Program-made: the position numbers and the translations under genes
The notes under the pieces: generated by a model
What the model saw: only the letters and a program-made list of their open reading frames with translations
Databases searched by the model: none
Told to the model about the DNA's origin: nothing
Shown here: in pieces, positions 9,374-19,800 of the stretch
How positions within the stretch are numbered: the stretch's first letter is position 1
Layout of the letters: each line of letters opens with the position of its first letter
NCBI GenBank assembly: GCA_045657945.1
Contig: JAZOUB010000041.1
Location: forward strand, 49,816 to 113,815
From: HGM04593 sp045657945
GTDB taxonomy: Bacteria > Bacteroidota > Bacteroidia > Bacteroidales > Bacteroidaceae
Direction: 5' to 3'
DNA length: 64,000 bases

Positions 9374-10327
9374 TCATCTCACCAGCACCTTCCTGCCGTT
9401 GATGATGTATATCCCCGGTTGGGTAATTTCGCTCAGTTTGCGCCCGCTGAGGTCAAAAATCTCTTTGCTCTCTGCTCTTTGCTCTTTCACCTCTTCAATC
9501 GCCGTTGCTCCCTCGGGTGCAAGGTTGAAGTTCGCGTAGTGCTCCGAGTCCTGTTTCCATGAGTAGTCGTCACCCTGGTATGGCTTAATGGCATCAAGCT
9601 TGAACCAACCGTTACCGCTGCCGCTCCAGCCGAAGTTGAAATGGAAATAGCCGTTGTCGGTGTAACCGTCAATTACAAACATGTGGCGGCTGTCGCCCGT
9701 GCCGCTGTTGTTTGCGGCGTAGGGCACAGGGCAACCATTGTCAAGGCTCTCCCTAATCTTTGCCTCCCACTCATCCTGGGTGTGCTCACGCTGATAAGAT
9801 GCTGCTATTTTGGGGTAGTTGAAATATCTGTTCAGTCTTGCAGTCTCACGCTCCTCGTTGGCTGTAGTACCGTTTGCACCGAATGTTGAGAAGTTCGCGT
9901 GTGCAAGGTGCGCCATAATCTTTGATACCTCATATATCTGCTCCTCGCTCCAGTTGTCGTCATAAACAAGCGGCATGTTGTCCCAGTCATAGACCCTGTC
10001 GGTGATTTCAACGTATGTAGGTGCCTGGCAGTTGTAGAGAACTCTTGATGTTCCCTCCTTGGGGTATTTGTGATAGCGCATCACAATGGCATACGCTGTG
10101 GCAACGCAGCCGGTCTTTGCATGTCTTGTGCCGCCATACGATGTCCAGCACTGCTCGTTGAAAGGGTAGTTCTGTCCCCAACTTGCAGTCTCAAGCAATA
10201 CCACGACATTGCCGCCGGTCTCGGCTGCAGTGGTCTTCTCTACATTGTCGGTCACTTGCGCATTGGCATTTACTATGCCCCAAAAAGATATAATGGTAAC
10301 AGCTACACAGAAAAGAAGTTTTTTCAT
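9374..10327 (-). CDS. C10 (streptopain-type) cysteine protease with T9SS sorting domain
   Basis: The start at 10327 (MKKLLFCVAVTIISFWG) gives a clean signal peptide; an ATG six codons upstream is also in frame. From that start the peptidase C10 domain covers residues about 50-275 with catalytic Cys74 (KTGCVATAYAIVMRYH), His215 (DSRHMFVIDGY) and the FHFNFGWSGSG segment. The last 30 residues (IFDLSGRKLSEITQPGIYII ending NGRKVLVR) are a type A T9SS sorting domain, so the enzyme should be surface-bound or secreted. Only about 20 residues lie between signal peptide and catalytic domain, whereas streptopain zymogens have an inhibitory prodomain of over 100 residues. It is closely related to the N-terminal domain of the protein at 13840-23022. 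Confidence 0.92.
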   Translation of the reverse strand: MKKLLFCVAVTIISFWGIVNANAQVTDNVEKTTAAETGGNVVVLLETASWGQNYPFNEQCWTSYGGTRHAKTGCVATAYAIVMRYHKYPKEGTSRVLYNCQAPTYVEITDRVYDWDNMPLVYDDNWSEEQIYEVSKIMAHLAHANFSTFGANGTTANEERETARLNRYFNYPKIAASYQREHTQDEWEAKIRESLDNGCPVPYAANNSGTGDSRHMFVIDGYTDNGYFHFNFGWSGSGNGWFKLDAIKPYQGDDYSWKQDSEHYANFNLAPEGATAIEEVKEQRAESKEIFDLSGRKLSEITQPGIYIINGRKVLVR

Positions 10328-10418
10328 GACAGTGTTTTTGCTCATTTGGCAGTGTTCTTGTTTGTAAATTAAACAAGGGGACCAATGGCCCCCTTGATAT
10401 GTTCTTGTTTAGAGCTTC

Positions 10419-10727
10419 TTAGTATCCGCCCATTATAGACTGCCCATATTCAAGTGCACACTTGTTGTAATACTCAATCTGCGACTGTGTCAGTTTGCTT
10501 GCAAACTCCTGCTCCTCTCTAGCAATCTGCTGCCAAGCATTGCGGTCACCTCTTGCGGCAGCATCAGCCGATCTTCTCACGATTGATTCAGCCTTTGATT
10601 TGATTGTCGCGTTAGAAATGTTTGAAGACAGTTCTGTCTTGGCTTTGTCGCTTTTGTTGTCACCACCGCATGAAACCATTGCAGCCATGCATAGTGCAAT
10701 GGTCAAAGTTGCAAAAATCTTTTTCAT
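10419..10727 (-). CDS. Small lipoprotein, paralogue of 9022-9267
   Basis: The 102-residue protein has a lipoprotein signal (MKKIFATLTIALCMAAMVSC, lipobox Cys20) and then GGDNKSDKAKTE, very close to the start of the 81-residue lipoprotein at 9022-9267. The mature part is polar and helical (RRSADAAARGDRNAWQQIAR). It is the first gene of a minus-strand group (lipoprotein, C10 protease, lipoprotein) and lies 91 nt upstream of the protease start. Function is unknown; as with its paralogue, an inhibitor or partner of the protease is possible. Confidence 0.8.
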   Translation of the reverse strand: MKKIFATLTIALCMAAMVSCGGDNKSDKAKTELSSNISNATIKSKAESIVRRSADAAARGDRNAWQQIAREEQEFASKLTQSQIEYYNKCALEYGQSIMGGY

Positions 10728-10940
10728 AATTAGAAGTTGTTTTAATTTCTTTCAAAAATATTATTTACATTATCCGCAAGAAGTGCTTGTCTTTTTATGC
10801 CCTTTGTTTTCACGAACCCGCTCTTACTCGGCAAAGCAAGTAAACTTTCTTTGCGCTCGCTTACTCGCGGCTTTATCTTATAAATGTGTTAGTAAGTTAA
10901 TATTGGCATATGAACTGCATTGCCATACGTTTTTTCTTTG

Positions 10941-11335
10941 TGGAGCTAGAGGGAGTCGAACCCTCGTCCAAACAGGGAAACCATATGCTTTCTACACGCT
11001 TAGTCATCGGTGGGGTTTTCGAGCGTAGGCAAGACCGCGACCGCCAACCTGCGCCTTATCCTCTAAAATGTCGCCACAGCATCGAGGCCTGCAATGGTTA
11101 GTCCCGATTTGCCTGCACCACCATATCGGATTACTTCGGAACAACAGTGTCCGGGTGATGTCTCGTCCCTGCACCTGGTGCTGGGATAAAGCTAATCTAC
11201 TATACTTCGATTAAGCAGCAAGAGCGTAGTTATTGTTGCCAGATAAATTTTTGCCTGCTCATATTATAGTGCGAACCGGCAATGCACTGCGTGCTTACAT
11301 ACCTTTTCTACCCGCTGTCAAATCCAGATAGCCCC
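10941..11335 (-). ncRNA. ssrA: tmRNA (transfer-messenger RNA)
   Basis: The RNA begins GGGGCTATCTGGATTTGACA at 11335 and ends with the T-arm GGGTTCGACTCCC and acceptor strand TAGCTCC plus discriminator A at 10941. The 7-bp acceptor stem pairs GGGGCTA with TAGCTCC, and the 3' CCA is not encoded. The tag reading frame (11258 down to 11211) encodes (A)GKNLSGNNNYALAA followed by TAA. The YALAA end is the proteolysis signal usual for the group, but the tag is several residues longer than the roughly 9-residue tags I know from Bacteroides and Porphyromonas. With SmpB it rescues stalled ribosomes. Confidence 0.95.
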
Positions 11336-11375
11336 GGTCGTAAAAAATGTTTTGTAATCCTTTCAGACTTCGCCA

Positions 11376-11405
11376 CAAAGTTAGTTCTAATTTTTGTTTT
11401 TGCAA
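11376..11405 (-). promoter_or_regulatory. tmRNA promoter
   Basis: On the minus strand, -33 element TTG (11403-11405), a 19-nt spacer and -7 box TAACTTTG (11376-11383) fit the Bacteroidetes sigma-ABfr consensus exactly. Transcription would begin about 30-35 nt before the mature tmRNA 5' end. Confidence 0.75.
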
Positions 11406-11504
11406 TAACGGTTTCTCTTTTTTTATTGTTTTGGGCGCAAGTAGAATTTTGGTAACTATTTTTGTTGTATCTTTACATTCTGTTTAACGAGGATAAATTT
11501 GACT

Positions 11505-12074
11505 ATGACACATCTCGAGGTTTGGCTCACTGCCGTTGCTCTGGCAATGGATTGTTTTGTAATGTCTATAGCCAGTGGCATCATCCTTAAGAGGGTGATG
11601 TGGCGTCCCATGCTCATCATGGCATTCATGTTCGGTTTCTTCCAGGCGTTGAATCCGCTTATTGGCTGGCTCTGTGCTGACAAATTCAGAACAGTCATTG
11701 AGAATGTTGACCACTGGTTGGCCTTTGCCATGTTGCTTTTCCTTGGCAGTCGCATGATTTATGAATCGTTCAAGCCCGAGGAAGAACGCAAATTCAACCC
11801 TTGCAGTTATAAGGTTATATTCACCCTTGCCATAGCAACCAGCATCGATGCACTTGCTGTTGGCATCTCATTCTCATGCATGGGATATAAGGCCGTCTCA
11901 TCGCTTATCTATCCTTTGGTTGCAATAGGCTTTGTATCGTTTGCCCTTTCGCTTTTGGGAGTGATGATAGGTGCCAAGTGCGGTAAGGGAATTGGAAAGA
12001 AACTGCGCGCCGAAATGCTTGGCGGTATAATACTTGTAGGCATTGGCATAAAGGTGCTTATGGAACACCTGTAA
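11505..12074 (+). CDS. mntP: Manganese efflux pump MntP
   Basis: The protein (about 189 residues from ATG 11505; a TTG two codons upstream at 11499 has better spacing to GAGG and could be the true start) has six membrane helices arranged as two related halves, the MntP/YebN layout. The first helix is TAVALAMDCFVMSIASG and the repeat helix is ATSIDALAVGISFSCMG, each with the family's conserved Asp. It exports Mn2+ from the cytoplasm. It lies 9 bases before the cytochrome c biogenesis gene, suggesting co-transcription. In other bacteria mntP is often under a Mn-sensing riboswitch or MntR; neither is obvious in the short leader. Confidence 0.92.
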   Translation: MTHLEVWLTAVALAMDCFVMSIASGIILKRVMWRPMLIMAFMFGFFQALNPLIGWLCADKFRTVIENVDHWLAFAMLLFLGSRMIYESFKPEEERKFNPCSYKVIFTLAIATSIDALAVGISFSCMGYKAVSSLIYPLVAIGFVSFALSLLGVMIGAKCGKGIGKKLRAEMLGGIILVGIGIKVLMEHL

Positions 12075-12083
12075 TCCCGGATT

Positions 12084-13502
12084 ATGCGTACTTGGCTCAG
12101 AAACATATCATTCGGTTCTCTGGCACTTGTTGTGGCTGTGCTCATAGCCGCAACCCTTTATGAAAAATTCCACGGTACAAATTCTGTCCTTGAAAACATA
12201 TATCACTCCCACTGGTTTGTAGCCCTGTGGGCTGTTGTTGTGCAGACGGGTACACTTTATATATTCATCTCCCGTATGAAACGTCTTAGTGCAGCATTCG
12301 TGTTGCACATGGCATTTGTAGTGGTGTTGGCAGGAGCTATGACAACTTTTACAACTGCCGAACGTGGAACGCTTTGCGTTTCGCAAGACGCTCCTCCGGC
12401 ATCAATGTATGAAACCGCAAAGGGTGAACTGAAAAAACTCCCGTTCAGGATAAATCTATATGATTTTACAATAGAGCACCACTCCGATGGTTCCCCGGTA
12501 GGGTATAACGCACAGCTTTGCTTGCAGTCACGTGGTGGAGATGTGGAGAATGTAAAAATCTCCATGAATAATCCTGCCTCGTACAAAGGATACAGCCTGT
12601 ATATCATGGGGCATATAGAAGATGTCGTTACCCTGCTTGTCTCTTATGACCCTTGGGGCTTGCCAATTACATACACTGGATACGCCTTGTTGTTGGTTGG
12701 TGTCTTGTTCATGTTTCTTGACCCCAAGGGAGGCTTCCGTCGCAACCTTGCCTCATTGCACAAAACCCTTTCAGCCTCAAGCAACAGTAAAGCCGGAACA
12801 TTCATGCGTCGGCTCCGTCTGTTCTTTGCCTTGTTACTCTTTATGGCAATTACATACATGGGCGTGTGCCGTTGGGTCGAGACCGGTTATTTCCCTGCAT
12901 CCAATGGATATGAGACAATCCTCTTGCTCGCATGGTGTGCCCTGTTGGCAGGTGTGCTCCTGCGCCGCCATTTCTCATCGGCGTTGTCCTACTCCCTTGT
13001 GCTTGCTCTTGTTGCAATCGCAGTCGTTCTCTTGAGCGGCGGTTCATCTTCGGGTGCAGTCATGCCCGTGTTGCGCACTCCATTGCTTGGAGTTCATGTT
13101 GCTCAGGTCATTGTTGCATATATGCTGCTTGCCGCAATGGCGGTGAATGCCGTTGTTGCGTTGTGGTACAGATACCGCCATGCTAACATAGCAAAAATGG
13201 AGCAACTGGCACACGTCGGGAGGGTGGTGCTCTATCCGGCAGTGATGCTGCTCATAACAGGCATATTCACCGGTGCCGTGTGGGCAAACCTGTCATGGGG
13301 ACGTTATTGGGGTTGGGATCCAAAAGAGGTGTGGGCCTTGGTAACAATGCTCATAGCAGCCGTGGCATTCCACACCCGTTCGTTGCCATTTATCTCAAAA
13401 CCACTTCCATTTCATCTCTTTTGCATTGTAGCGTTTGTGGCAATGCTTTTTACCTATTTTGGCGTCAACTATTTGCTTGGCGGTTTACACAGTTATAATT
13501 AA
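12084..13502 (+). CDS. ccsA: Cytochrome c biogenesis protein, CcsA/ResC-type heme handling
   Basis: The 472-residue membrane protein has N-terminal helices and a ResB-like periplasmic part (residues about 1-210), followed by a CcsA domain with multiple helices and the tryptophan-rich WWD signature WGRYWGWDPKEVWALV near residue 410. The flanking conserved His residues include that in GVHVAQVIVAYML. It belongs to system II cytochrome c maturation, delivering heme to apocytochrome c at the outer face of the inner membrane. ResB and ResC functions appear fused in one short chain, as in other Bacteroidetes. It follows mntP closely and ends at a strong palindrome. Confidence 0.88.
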   Translation: MRTWLRNISFGSLALVVAVLIAATLYEKFHGTNSVLENIYHSHWFVALWAVVVQTGTLYIFISRMKRLSAAFVLHMAFVVVLAGAMTTFTTAERGTLCVSQDAPPASMYETAKGELKKLPFRINLYDFTIEHHSDGSPVGYNAQLCLQSRGGDVENVKISMNNPASYKGYSLYIMGHIEDVVTLLVSYDPWGLPITYTGYALLLVGVLFMFLDPKGGFRRNLASLHKTLSASSNSKAGTFMRRLRLFFALLLFMAITYMGVCRWVETGYFPASNGYETILLLAWCALLAGVLLRRHFSSALSYSLVLALVAIAVVLLSGGSSSGAVMPVLRTPLLGVHVAQVIVAYMLLAAMAVNAVVALWYRYRHANIAKMEQLAHVGRVVLYPAVMLLITGIFTGAVWANLSWGRYWGWDPKEVWALVTMLIAAVAFHTRSLPFISKPLPFHLFCIVAFVAMLFTYFGVNYLLGGLHSYN

Positions 13503-13505
13503 ATA

Positions 13506-13549
13506 CAACGACAAGAGGATGACTTAATTAAGTCATCCTCTTGTCGTTG
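13506..13549. terminator. 44-bp perfect palindrome, likely bidirectional terminator
   Basis: A perfect inverted repeat of 22 bp per arm (CAACGACAAGAGGATGACTT and complement) lies between the convergent ccsA (plus) and small peptide gene (minus). Confidence 0.75.
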
Positions 13550-13598
13550 GAGATTGACATTTATTCAATCTCTTCATGCCAGGGAGTAGGGCACGATA

Positions 13599-13784
13599 TT
13601 ACATGTTGCCCCAAATGTTATCCCAGTCACCGCGGTGTCCGCCCGAGAGTTGGTCGCTTCCGTCGGGGTTTGCATAATCTTCACCTCCACCACCATCAAT
13701 CCAAAGATCGCCACTTGACCCGTCTAGTATTGGAGATGTCTTGACTTCAATAAATTCGATTGTAGGTTTTGTATATCGTTTCAT
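13599..13784 (-). CDS. Small peptide 1 of the W-x-N-[LI]-W family, possible peptide precursor
   Basis: From ATG 13784 (an in-frame upstream ATG at 13811 is less likely) the ORF encodes 61 residues starting MKRYTKPTIEFIEVKTSPIL, with no signal peptide or membrane segment. The middle is glycine- and aspartate-rich and the end is QLSGGHRGDWDNIWGNM. It shares this tail with the peptide at 27840-28004 (QLSGGSRGTWGNLWN) and, more loosely, with that at 41211-41375 (DEWGNLWNR). All three begin with a basic residue run and YxxP. It lies 55 nt downstream of the giant C10-sialidase gene, separated by a hairpin. Function is unknown. The leader-like start, variable middle and conserved tail suggest a modified or processed peptide. 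Confidence 0.7.
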   Translation of the reverse strand: MKRYTKPTIEFIEVKTSPILDGSSGDLWIDGGGGEDYANPDGSDQLSGGHRGDWDNIWGNM

Positions 13785-13807
13785 AGTAGTGATATTTTCT
13801 TTTATCT

Positions 13808-13831
13808 GCAAGGACAGTTTCCTGTCCTTGC
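13808..13831 (-). terminator. Hairpin between the giant cargo gene and small peptide 1
   Basis: A perfect 10-bp stem (GCAAGGACAG with its complement) and a 4-nt loop begin 9 nt after the giant gene stop at 13840 and end 24 nt before the peptide ATG. It has no long T run, so it may be a partial terminator or a processing site. Confidence 0.5.
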
Positions 13832-13839
13832 TGTGTTAT

Positions 13840-16800
13840 TTATTTTACGAATATCTTTTTGCCATTGACAATGTAGAAGCCAGGTTCGGTAATCTCGTTG
13901 AGCTTGCGGCCCTGGAGGTCATAGATTGTATCCTCAACCTCTCTCTCAATCTCCTCAATCTCGGTAGTTCCGTCATCGAATACAAAGCGGAAACCTGTAC
14001 CCTGCTGCAACAGCTGTGCAAAGTTACCCTCAACAGGCAAGTATGCCTTGTGACTGTTGTTGGTGAATGTCGCTGTTGCTCCACCTGTTATGTATGAGTT
14101 GTTAGAGAGTGGATACATACCAACTCCATTACTTTTTTTAGTAAGGATGTAAGCATCCTTGTTTACATAACTCTTTGCAACTGTTCCCTCAAGAATGTTT
14201 CCAACCGCTTCGGCTCTTGCCGCGTCTGTATTCTCAGTGATGATGAAATCGTATATCTTCGCCTCGTCACTCCTTAGGATTACACCTGTGTTTGCAGGGA
14301 TAATACCGTTCTGCAACATTGTCATTGTAACCCATGAATCGGCTGTAATATTCTTCTCTTTGAGAACATATGCTCTAACACCCTCGGGGATTTCAACTGC
14401 AACAGGCGCGTAGAATGTAGCGTGCAATGCCGAACCAATGGTTACAGGAAGTGACTCAACCTCCTCAAGAACAAAGTTGTGGTTTGTTGCATGGTTATCG
14501 GGGTTGCCACTACAGTGGTCAACATAGCGTGTTGTGCCATCTACTGCGTGCAAGTAGCTTGGTGCAGCAATGGTTGTTGTCTCTCCGCTGGTTGTTATTG
14601 TAACAGTGCCGCTTGTTCCAACAGCCTGCAGACCGCGTGTTCCGCCATCCTCTTTTATGTATGTACCCTTGTCGTATGAGAGCAACTTGTTGTCGGCATA
14701 GTAGAAGATAGATGCGGCGCCAGTCTCTTTTGTCATAAGCAATGCGTTAGCCTTATTGGTTACACCGCTTGCCTCGCTCTGGATGTAGTACCTGTTGGCA
14801 GGAGTTTCTGGAGTTTCACCGCTGCCTTCACCTTCGTCACCTTCACTATTGCCTGTTTCTATCATGGTCAAAGCTGTTACATATATATATCGGCCTATAA
14901 TTCCAGATAGTTTGAATGAAGTTTCCCCTTCTATAAATGTGATTGTTTGTACACTCGTACCTCCATTCAGTGAAACATTTTCTGAATTGTAAGAAACGGT
15001 CATGTCATATGTTCTGTAGCCGTTCTTATAACTCATCTCTGTTAGGGTGTAACCTTCGGGAACAGTAATTGTATATTCAACAGGTGTTGTAACTCCGTCA
15101 ATGAGGTGCAATTGGAAACCATTATTGTATTTCATTGATGCAATTTCAGTTCCATTAGCATCTCTTGCAATAATATTAACTCCGTTATCACTAGTCCATT
15201 GCGAATAAGTGGTCTTATCTCCCGTTTGTCCACCGAATGCTCCAGTTGTCAAATCTATTGTCACCACATCTCCAGCCGCTCTTGCAGCGCCTGCGCTGGC
15301 TGCAGCTGCGAAACCGTCATATCCAATGCGGTAGTAAACACCGGCTGTGGCATTCTCAACAGGGAGGAAGTTTGCAACATACTCGGCATCCTCCATATTC
15401 TCCACATTTGCAATGCCGGGGATAGTGTATGGGTTCTCGCTGCTGACAACATCTGTACCCTTTGTCCAGTTTACAAAGTAATAACCGGTATTTGCGGTTG
15501 CTGTGATGGTTGCCTCCATATTATGGCCCACCTTAATGGTTGTTCCTGATGAAGTGTCTGATTCTGCAGTTACTGTACCATAGCTGTCATCATTTGCACG
15601 AACGGTGAGGTTGTATGATGCAGGCTCAAAGGTGGCTGTGTAAGTTACATCCTTCTCAATGGTGATGACAAGATTTTGCTCATTGCCCACAATGTTGTCA
15701 TTCTCATCTTTCCAAATTGTTTCGTAGCCATAGCTTAACCAAGTGTTTATCATAACCTCGGTTCCTTCTTTCACAACGGCTCTGTTACTTGCATCATAGC
15801 CCAATGATGTTCCATCGGGGAGTGTGATTTTAGTGACATATCCAATTCTATTGCTTTTGGGTTCACCTATTACAACACAACCACGGAAGAAGCGTGCCTG
15901 GTATGTTGCGGCCTCTGTTGCCTGAACAGTTATTGCAAGCTCTTTGCTCACAAGTACATCGTTCTTGTACCAACCGTCGAACAGGTAGGCCTTCTGGTCG
16001 TAGTCGGATGATGCAACAAGTTCAACATCGGCACCTACAACGAAATCGGCATCAGTTGCCCACGCCTGTCCAATGTTGTTGATGATAGCCTTTACATTAC
16101 CATCTACAGCGTTAGTTACAGTTGTGCCGTCGGTCGATGCAACTGTGATGTGTATTGCAACTGTGCCTGTTGGAACCTCATTGAAACGTGCAGTGTAGTT
16201 GATGTGGCTTGTGACGGTGAATGTATAACTTGCCTCAGCGCTTATTAAATTCTCTCCATCGTACCAACCTGCAAAACTGTAGCCAGTACTTGGTGTGGCT
16301 GTGAGTGTCACCTCGCTGCCATGTTCAACATTTGTTGCGCTTGCGGTTGCGCTACCGCCCTCGCCGGCTGTTACATTGATGTTGTATATGTTGATTGCAA
16401 AGTTCACATTAATGTTTGTCACCCAATTTTTTGATCCACTTGTGCTTGTGGTGTATTCAGCATTTTCGCTAAGTACAGTACTGGTAGAATCGGACCAGTT
16501 TACAAAGTGGTAACCTACGGCAGGTGTAGCTACAAGAGGAAGTTGATATCCAATAGGAGCTTTTTTCTTTGTAACATTCTCCTCGCCATTGATGCTTGTT
16601 GTTCCGCCTTCAGTTGGTTTAATGTTCAATTTGATAGCCGGCCATCTCCAGGCTTCTTCCAATATGGCAGCGTATGCATTGATAGTGTTGTATGTCAGGC
16701 CACCCCATTTTTCGAAATCACCCAAGTTCTCAACTATTGGAACCAGCGCGTCTGTAATGATACATTTGCCTTCTCCTACACCTGCATAGTAATAGTACAT

Positions 16801-19800
16801 TGCATATGTATCATTGAGCATGACTTCATAGTAGGGTGATTCAACAAACTCAAACCAAGCACCCTGGTGACCATTGCTGTTGTAGTGTGTAGCGTAGTTG
16901 TAACCGGTTGCCGATGTGGAACAAAGATAACCCTTTTCTTCGCCCACGTTTGCTGTAAGAGAATACTGTGCATCGGTATAATAATCATTTCCTGCAGGTT
17001 TCTTCTCGATTGTGAACACTGTTGCATCTATGGCATTCTCTACATATACCACATTCTGAGCATCACCATTGGCAACACTTGTTACCTGAATGTATTTACC
17101 TGTAAGCTCGTTCTTGAAGATGAACTCAAAGCTGTTGTTTACGTTGTAGATAGCCCAAGCAATCTTTGGATTACCTCCCATGGTGTTGTATGTAGGGTGG
17201 TCGCCATAAGCGTAAGAGCCTGTAACCTTTGGTACATAAGTGTCATCAGCACTTGAAGCCGACAGATATACCGGGTAATCGTTGTTTTTTGTATTTGATG
17301 GCCAGTAGATATTATGCCATATCTCATTCTGAGCATTACTTACTTTGAATGGTAATATGACATTGTTGGTATATGTATAAGAATTGCCATTAATCTGGAG
17401 CTTACCATTGTCAATAACTTCATCTTCACTTTTTTCACCTAATGCTATATAAGGATACAGCTCAACCAACTTGGCAGCAACAGTTTCTTTTGTTATACCG
17501 TTGGTGAAGCCGTCCAACCGAATGCGATATTCATTGGTTTGGCCTGCATTGGTACCGATAATCTCAGTCAAGACAACATCTACAACTATCTGCTCAAAGT
17601 TCGCCTCAAGGCTCAATGCCTCGCTCACAGTTACGGTGTATGGGTTTTGGTCACTTACAACATTGCTGTTTCTTGCTTCGGCTGTTCTTGCAGCTGCGCT
17701 TGCCTGTGCAGCAGGTCTTGTCCAGTTGACAAAACGGTAACCGGGGTTGGCTGTTGCAAGAATTGAAACCGTTGCGTTAGCAGGTACAAACTTGTTGTTA
17801 ACAGTCTCGGCAGCACTGCCATTTACTGTAATTGACACACTACCGGGAACAGTTTCTGTTTCCTCATCATTTACAGTCAACACAACCTCGCGGTAGCTCT
17901 CCTTAACGTTCTGCACAGTCTCGGTGTGTGTGTTAAGGGTGTTGAGAGGCGTATTCGCAATATTTTCTATAATAGCCTTGATTGCATTGATGTCGTTATT
18001 GTCGGTGTAATTGCCATCACCGGCACCAAACTTGGCAACATTTTCTGTCAAAGCATCAATAATAGCCTGATAGTCGGGAGCCTCAACGAACTCAATCCAA
18101 GCACCTTGGTGACCATATCCGTTATTACTATTGTTGAAATAGTGTGTTGCGTAATTGTAGCCTGTTGCCGATGTTGAGCAGAGATAACCTGTTGTCTCGC
18201 CAACCTTTGCAGCAAGTGCATACTGTGCTGGAGTATAATAATCATTTCCTGCAGGCTTGTTGAAAATTGTGAACGCTGTTGCCTCCTCAATATTTTCAAC
18301 ATAAACTACATTTTGAGCACCATCATCGGCAACATTTGTTACCTGAATATACTTTTGGGTAACCTTGTTCTTGAAGATGAACTCAAAACCGTTGTTTACA
18401 TTGTAGATAGCCCAACTGATTTTTTCATTACCATCCAATGTATTATATGTCGGGTGGTTACCATAAGCGTATGAGTCTGTTACCTTTGGTACATATGTGT
18501 CATCTTTACTTGAAGCCGACAGATATACCGGGTAATCGTTCTCTCTAGTGTTTGCCGGCCAGTATATGTTGTGCCATACAGTTGTGTTGGCATTACTTAC
18601 CTTGAATGGCAATGTCACAGTGTTGGTGTATGTGTTGTCTGCAATAGCACCGTTCTCGCCCAATGTAATGAATGGGTATGTTGTTGTCAGGTAAGTTGCT
18701 ACAGCAGCTGCATCGTTGGGAACGTAGTCGAGTGTCTCTCGGTAGATGTTGCCCTCTGTATCGGTAAGCTCAATGTTGAACTCAACAGGTACATATTCAA
18801 CATCTGCATTCGGGTTAAGGAAATTGTTGTTTGTAATCTCCTCAATTGTCAAAGGAACATATACCATTGAGTAACCATAGGTGTTGTCGTCGTTATGACA
18901 AGGAGCCTCCTCAAAGAAGAATGCTATCTCGCCATTCTCCTGCAGTGCCATTGCGCTGTATGCGCTCTGCACTGTGCTCACCTGCAAGCCCTTTGTCCAA
19001 CCGCCTGCAATTGAAGACGGAGTCTGTGTCTCGTTGCCAATCTCCTTGTACCAGATGGTTACATCCTTGCGGTCCCAAGTGCTTGAACCACCCTGTGGCT
19101 GTGACTGCAACAGAATTTTTGTAGGCTTGCCGTTGGTTTGCTTTGCGTCAAGGCAGATTATTTCACCGTTTGTGCCGTTTTTGCCTTCATTGCTGCAACC
19201 GCTGACAGCAGTGCCCCAAGTGCCTTCGCCGGCAGCCTTGTCGTTGCCGTATGTGAAGACATTGAACACACGGCTACCACCGCTTGCGTGGCGTGAACTG
19301 AGCAGAACCTGTCCGTTTGGCAGAATCTCAACCTTTGGCTCGTCAGCTTCGGCTATATGTGTTTTGCTGCCACCGAGGATATTCCAGGTTGCACCCCAGT
19401 CATCCGAGAACAGAACATAGTTGTTTGTGCTGCGTGCGCTGTTCTTTAAAAGGATTGCACCATAGACACGTGCCTTGCCTGTGCCGTTGAAGTCGGGGTC
19501 AACAGCCAATTTACCGCTGCCGAAGAATGTTGCGTATGCCTCGTCGAAGAGACCAAAGATATTGCTTGTAACCTCCTCTTTTGTCCAAGATTGACCATTG
19601 TTGTTGCTGTAGATACGGTAGGTCTTATTTTTGTTTGTTGCATTGGCATTGGGGTAGAATACATTGCCGGCAACAGCCATAACAAGGATGTCCTGTCCGT
19701 TGGCTACAATAGCTGCATCGCCGTAACCGAATGTCGATGTACCCTCGGCTATAGTCTGCTTTGCAGTCCAAGTTGCACCGTTGTCGTCGCTTGTACGCAT

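Noticed and set aside
10941..11000. tRNA-like T-arm and acceptor sequence
   Set aside because: It is the 3' tRNA-like part of the tmRNA; there is no separate tRNA with an anticodon arm.
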